Origin: Anaerolineaceae bacterium
GTDB taxonomy: Bacteria; Chloroflexota; Anaerolineae; JAAYZQ01
Length of the DNA: 16,144 nt
Direction: 5' to 3'
Assembly: GCA_012514775.1 (NCBI GenBank)
Contig: JAAYZQ010000034.1
Location: 1-16,144 of the forward strand
Both the position numbers and the translations under genes were made by a program. The notes beneath the pieces were generated by a model. That model did not search any database and was not told where the DNA came from. It saw only the letters and a list, made by a program, of their open reading frames with translations. Numbering within the stretch: position 1 is the first letter of the stretch; every line of letters starts with the position of its first letter. Below are positions 14,417-16,144 of this stretch, in pieces.

Positions 14417-16144
14417 ATGTCCATGACGAGTCGCGTCGCCCGCCTGCGGCAGGAGAGCCTGGATGCCAGGCCGTCCATCTCCTCGGAGCGCGCCGAGCTT
14501 ATGACCGCCTTTTACCGGGACCAGACGGCATTGATGTCGTCCCCCATGCGCCGCGCTCTGGCCTTCCAGTACTTGATGGAGCATAGAACGATCTATATCG
14601 GAGAGGGCGAGCTCATTGTCGGAGAAAAGGGCCCGGCTCCCAAGACTGCTCCCACCTATCCCGAGCTGTGCTGCCACAGCCTCGAGGATCTAGCAATCCT
14701 GGATTCCAGGCCCAAGGTCGCGTTCTCCGTAAGCCCCGAGACCAGGAAGCTCTACGAGGAGACGATCATCCCCTTCTGGAAGAACCGTTCCATGCGCGAC
14801 CTCCTCTTCAGCCAGATGATGCCCGAGTGGCACGCCGCGTACGAGGCAGGCGTCTTTACCGAGTTCATGGAACAACGATCGCCGGGCCACACCGTCCTCG
14901 ATGACAAGATCTACCGCCGGGGCATGCTCGACGTCCAGCACGAGATCGAAGAGCGGCTGGCAAGCCTGGACTTTCTCAGCGACCCCGAGGCCTACCGGCG
15001 CCAGGAGCAGTTGCGCGCCATGCACATCGCCGCGGGGACCATCATACGCTTTGCCGAGCGCCACGCCGAGAAGGCGCGGGAACTGGCCCTCAAGGAGGAG
15101 GACCCGCAGCGCCGGGCAGAGTTGGAGCGGATCGCCGAGGTCTGTACCCGCGTGCCCGCCCACGCCCCCCGCGACTTCTGGGAGGCCATCCAGGTCTATT
15201 GGTTCGTCCACCTGGGGGTCACCTCCGAGCTGAACCCCTGGGATGCCTTTTGCCCCGGCAAGCTGGACCAGCACCTCTATCCCTTCTATTGCCGCGGCCT
15301 GGAGGACGGCACCCTGACCCGCGAGTCGGCCGAAGAGCTGCTGCAGTGCCTGTGGATCAAGTTCAACAACCAGCCCGCGCCGCCAAAGGTGGGCGTCACG
15401 GCGGCCGAGAGCTCGACTTACACTGACTTTGCCCAGATCAATCTGGGTGGCGTACGAGAAGACGGCTCTGACGGCGTCAATGAGGTGACCTACCTGCTCC
15501 TGGACGTCATCGAGGAGATGCGGCTGTTGCAACCCAGCACCTCCATCCAGGTGAGCAAAAAGAACCCCGACCACTTGATCAAGCGGGCGGGGCGCATCAT
15601 TCGCACCGGCTTCGGGCAGCCATCGGTCTTTAACAGCGACCTCATCGTCCAGGAGCTGGTGCGCATGGGCAAGTCGGTGATCGATGCCCGCAGCGGGGGC
15701 TCCAGCGGCTGCGTCGAAGTGGGCGCCTTTGGCAAAGAGAACTATAACCTGACGGGCTACTTTAACATGCCCAAGGTGTTGGAGCTTGCCCTGAACGACG
15801 GCGTCGATCCGCGCACCGGACGCCGCATCGGGCCCTCGACGGGCGATCCTGCCACGTTTGGCAGCTTCCAGGAGATGTTCGAGGCCTATCGCCGGCAACT
15901 GATGGCCCTGATGGACATCAAGGTCCGCGGCAACCAGGTCATCGAGCGCCTCTATGCCGAGCACCTGCCGGTTCCCTTCCTATCCCTCCTCATCGACGAC
16001 TGCGTGGCCACCGGCAAAGACTATCACGACGGGGGAGCCCGCTACAACACCACCTACGTCCAGGGCGTAGGCCTGGGGACCATGGCCGATGCACTGACGG
16101 CCATCAAGGTCCACGTCTTTGAACGGCAGACGCTGACCATGGCC
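14417..16144 (+). CDS. hypD: Glycyl radical enzyme, probably trans-4-hydroxy-L-proline dehydratase (partial)
   Basis: The frame is open from ATG 14417 (GAGAGG 8 nt upstream) to the window end, giving 576 residues of an expected 780-800. It belongs to the PFL/glycerol-dehydratase family. The thiyl cysteine is Cys432 and the general base Glu434 in SSGCVEVGAFG. Compared with Clostridioides difficile HypD as I recall it, the substrate-binding residues occur at a constant offset of two: His158 (H160), Asp276 (D278), Ser332 (S334), Phe338 (F340), Cys432 (C434), Glu434 (E436) and Tyr448 (Y450). NPWDAFCPGKLDQHLYPFY and KDYHDGGARYNTTYVQGVG are further family-like stretches. HypD removes water from trans-4-hydroxyproline to give pyrroline-5-carboxylate. 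The glycyl-radical loop and any activase gene lie beyond the window. The enzyme implies strict or transient anaerobic metabolism. Confidence 0.8.
   Translation, partial: MSMTSRVARLRQESLDARPSISSERAELMTAFYRDQTALMSSPMRRALAFQYLMEHRTIYIGEGELIVGEKGPAPKTAPTYPELCCHSLEDLAILDSRPKVAFSVSPETRKLYEETIIPFWKNRSMRDLLFSQMMPEWHAAYEAGVFTEFMEQRSPGHTVLDDKIYRRGMLDVQHEIEERLASLDFLSDPEAYRRQEQLRAMHIAAGTIIRFAERHAEKARELALKEEDPQRRAELERIAEVCTRVPAHAPRDFWEAIQVYWFVHLGVTSELNPWDAFCPGKLDQHLYPFYCRGLEDGTLTRESAEELLQCLWIKFNNQPAPPKVGVTAAESSTYTDFAQINLGGVREDGSDGVNEVTYLLLDVIEEMRLLQPSTSIQVSKKNPDHLIKRAGRIIRTGFGQPSVFNSDLIVQELVRMGKSVIDARSGGSSGCVEVGAFGKENYNLTGYFNMPKVLELALNDGVDPRTGRRIGPSTGDPATFGSFQEMFEAYRRQLMALMDIKVRGNQVIERLYAEHLPVPFLSLLIDDCVATGKDYHDGGARYNTTYVQGVGLGTMADALTAIKVHVFERQTLTMA

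Noticed and set aside
14690..15964. Minus-strand open frame of 424 codons
   Set aside because: It is antisense to the glycyl radical enzyme, whose active-site residues show that the plus frame is the real one.

Overview
This window is high-GC bacterial chromosome with tightly packed genes, frequent GTG starts and clear purine-rich ribosome-binding sites. The Pro/Thr-rich tails (a PTPTPTP run in the universal-stress/DUF389 protein, a TPTATAE run in the partial gene at the left edge), the gene families and the oxygen-sensitive glycyl radical enzyme at the right edge suggest an anaerobic or facultative member of the Chloroflexota (Anaerolineae-like). That assignment is an inference from style and content; there is no rRNA or other marker gene here. 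No tRNA, CRISPR array, insertion sequence or attachment site was found.

Left part (1-3943). A partial gene for a membrane-anchored or secreted protein runs off the left edge on the minus strand. It is preceded by a compact minus-strand unit (about 370-526) with a strong sigma70-type promoter, a roughly 120-nt structured transcript and an intrinsic terminator: a good candidate small RNA or attenuated leader. Next come a small MpsC/DUF2294 protein and a short YetF/DUF421 membrane protein (minus). A divergent control region with two near-consensus promoters separates them from a large USP-USP-DUF389 membrane protein (plus).

Middle (3994-7856). A type III polyketide synthase with an intact Cys-His-Asn triad and a Gly-Asn/Ser repeat loop, and an atypical short-chain dehydrogenase, lie on the minus strand. 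Diverging from the dehydrogenase is a plus-strand pair: a SAM-dependent methyltransferase and a small lipoprotein.

Right (7876-12221, minus). A KimA-type potassium importer is followed by a truncated KdpD-like sensor kinase and a KdpE-like regulator. The Kdp regulatory pair is present without any kdpFABC pump genes in view, and a different class of K+ transporter sits directly upstream.

Right edge (12513-16144, plus). From a strong promoter divergent from the K+ transporter, a phosphoesterase of the phospholipase C/AcpA family with a long C-terminal extension is followed after 26 nt by a glycyl radical enzyme. Its visible active-site residues match trans-4-hydroxy-L-proline dehydratase (HypD); it is cut by the window end.

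Taken together, much of the window concerns ion balance and the cell envelope (MpsC, YetF, USP-DUF389, KimA, Kdp signalling), next to lipid/polyketide functions and an anaerobic amino-acid catabolic enzyme.
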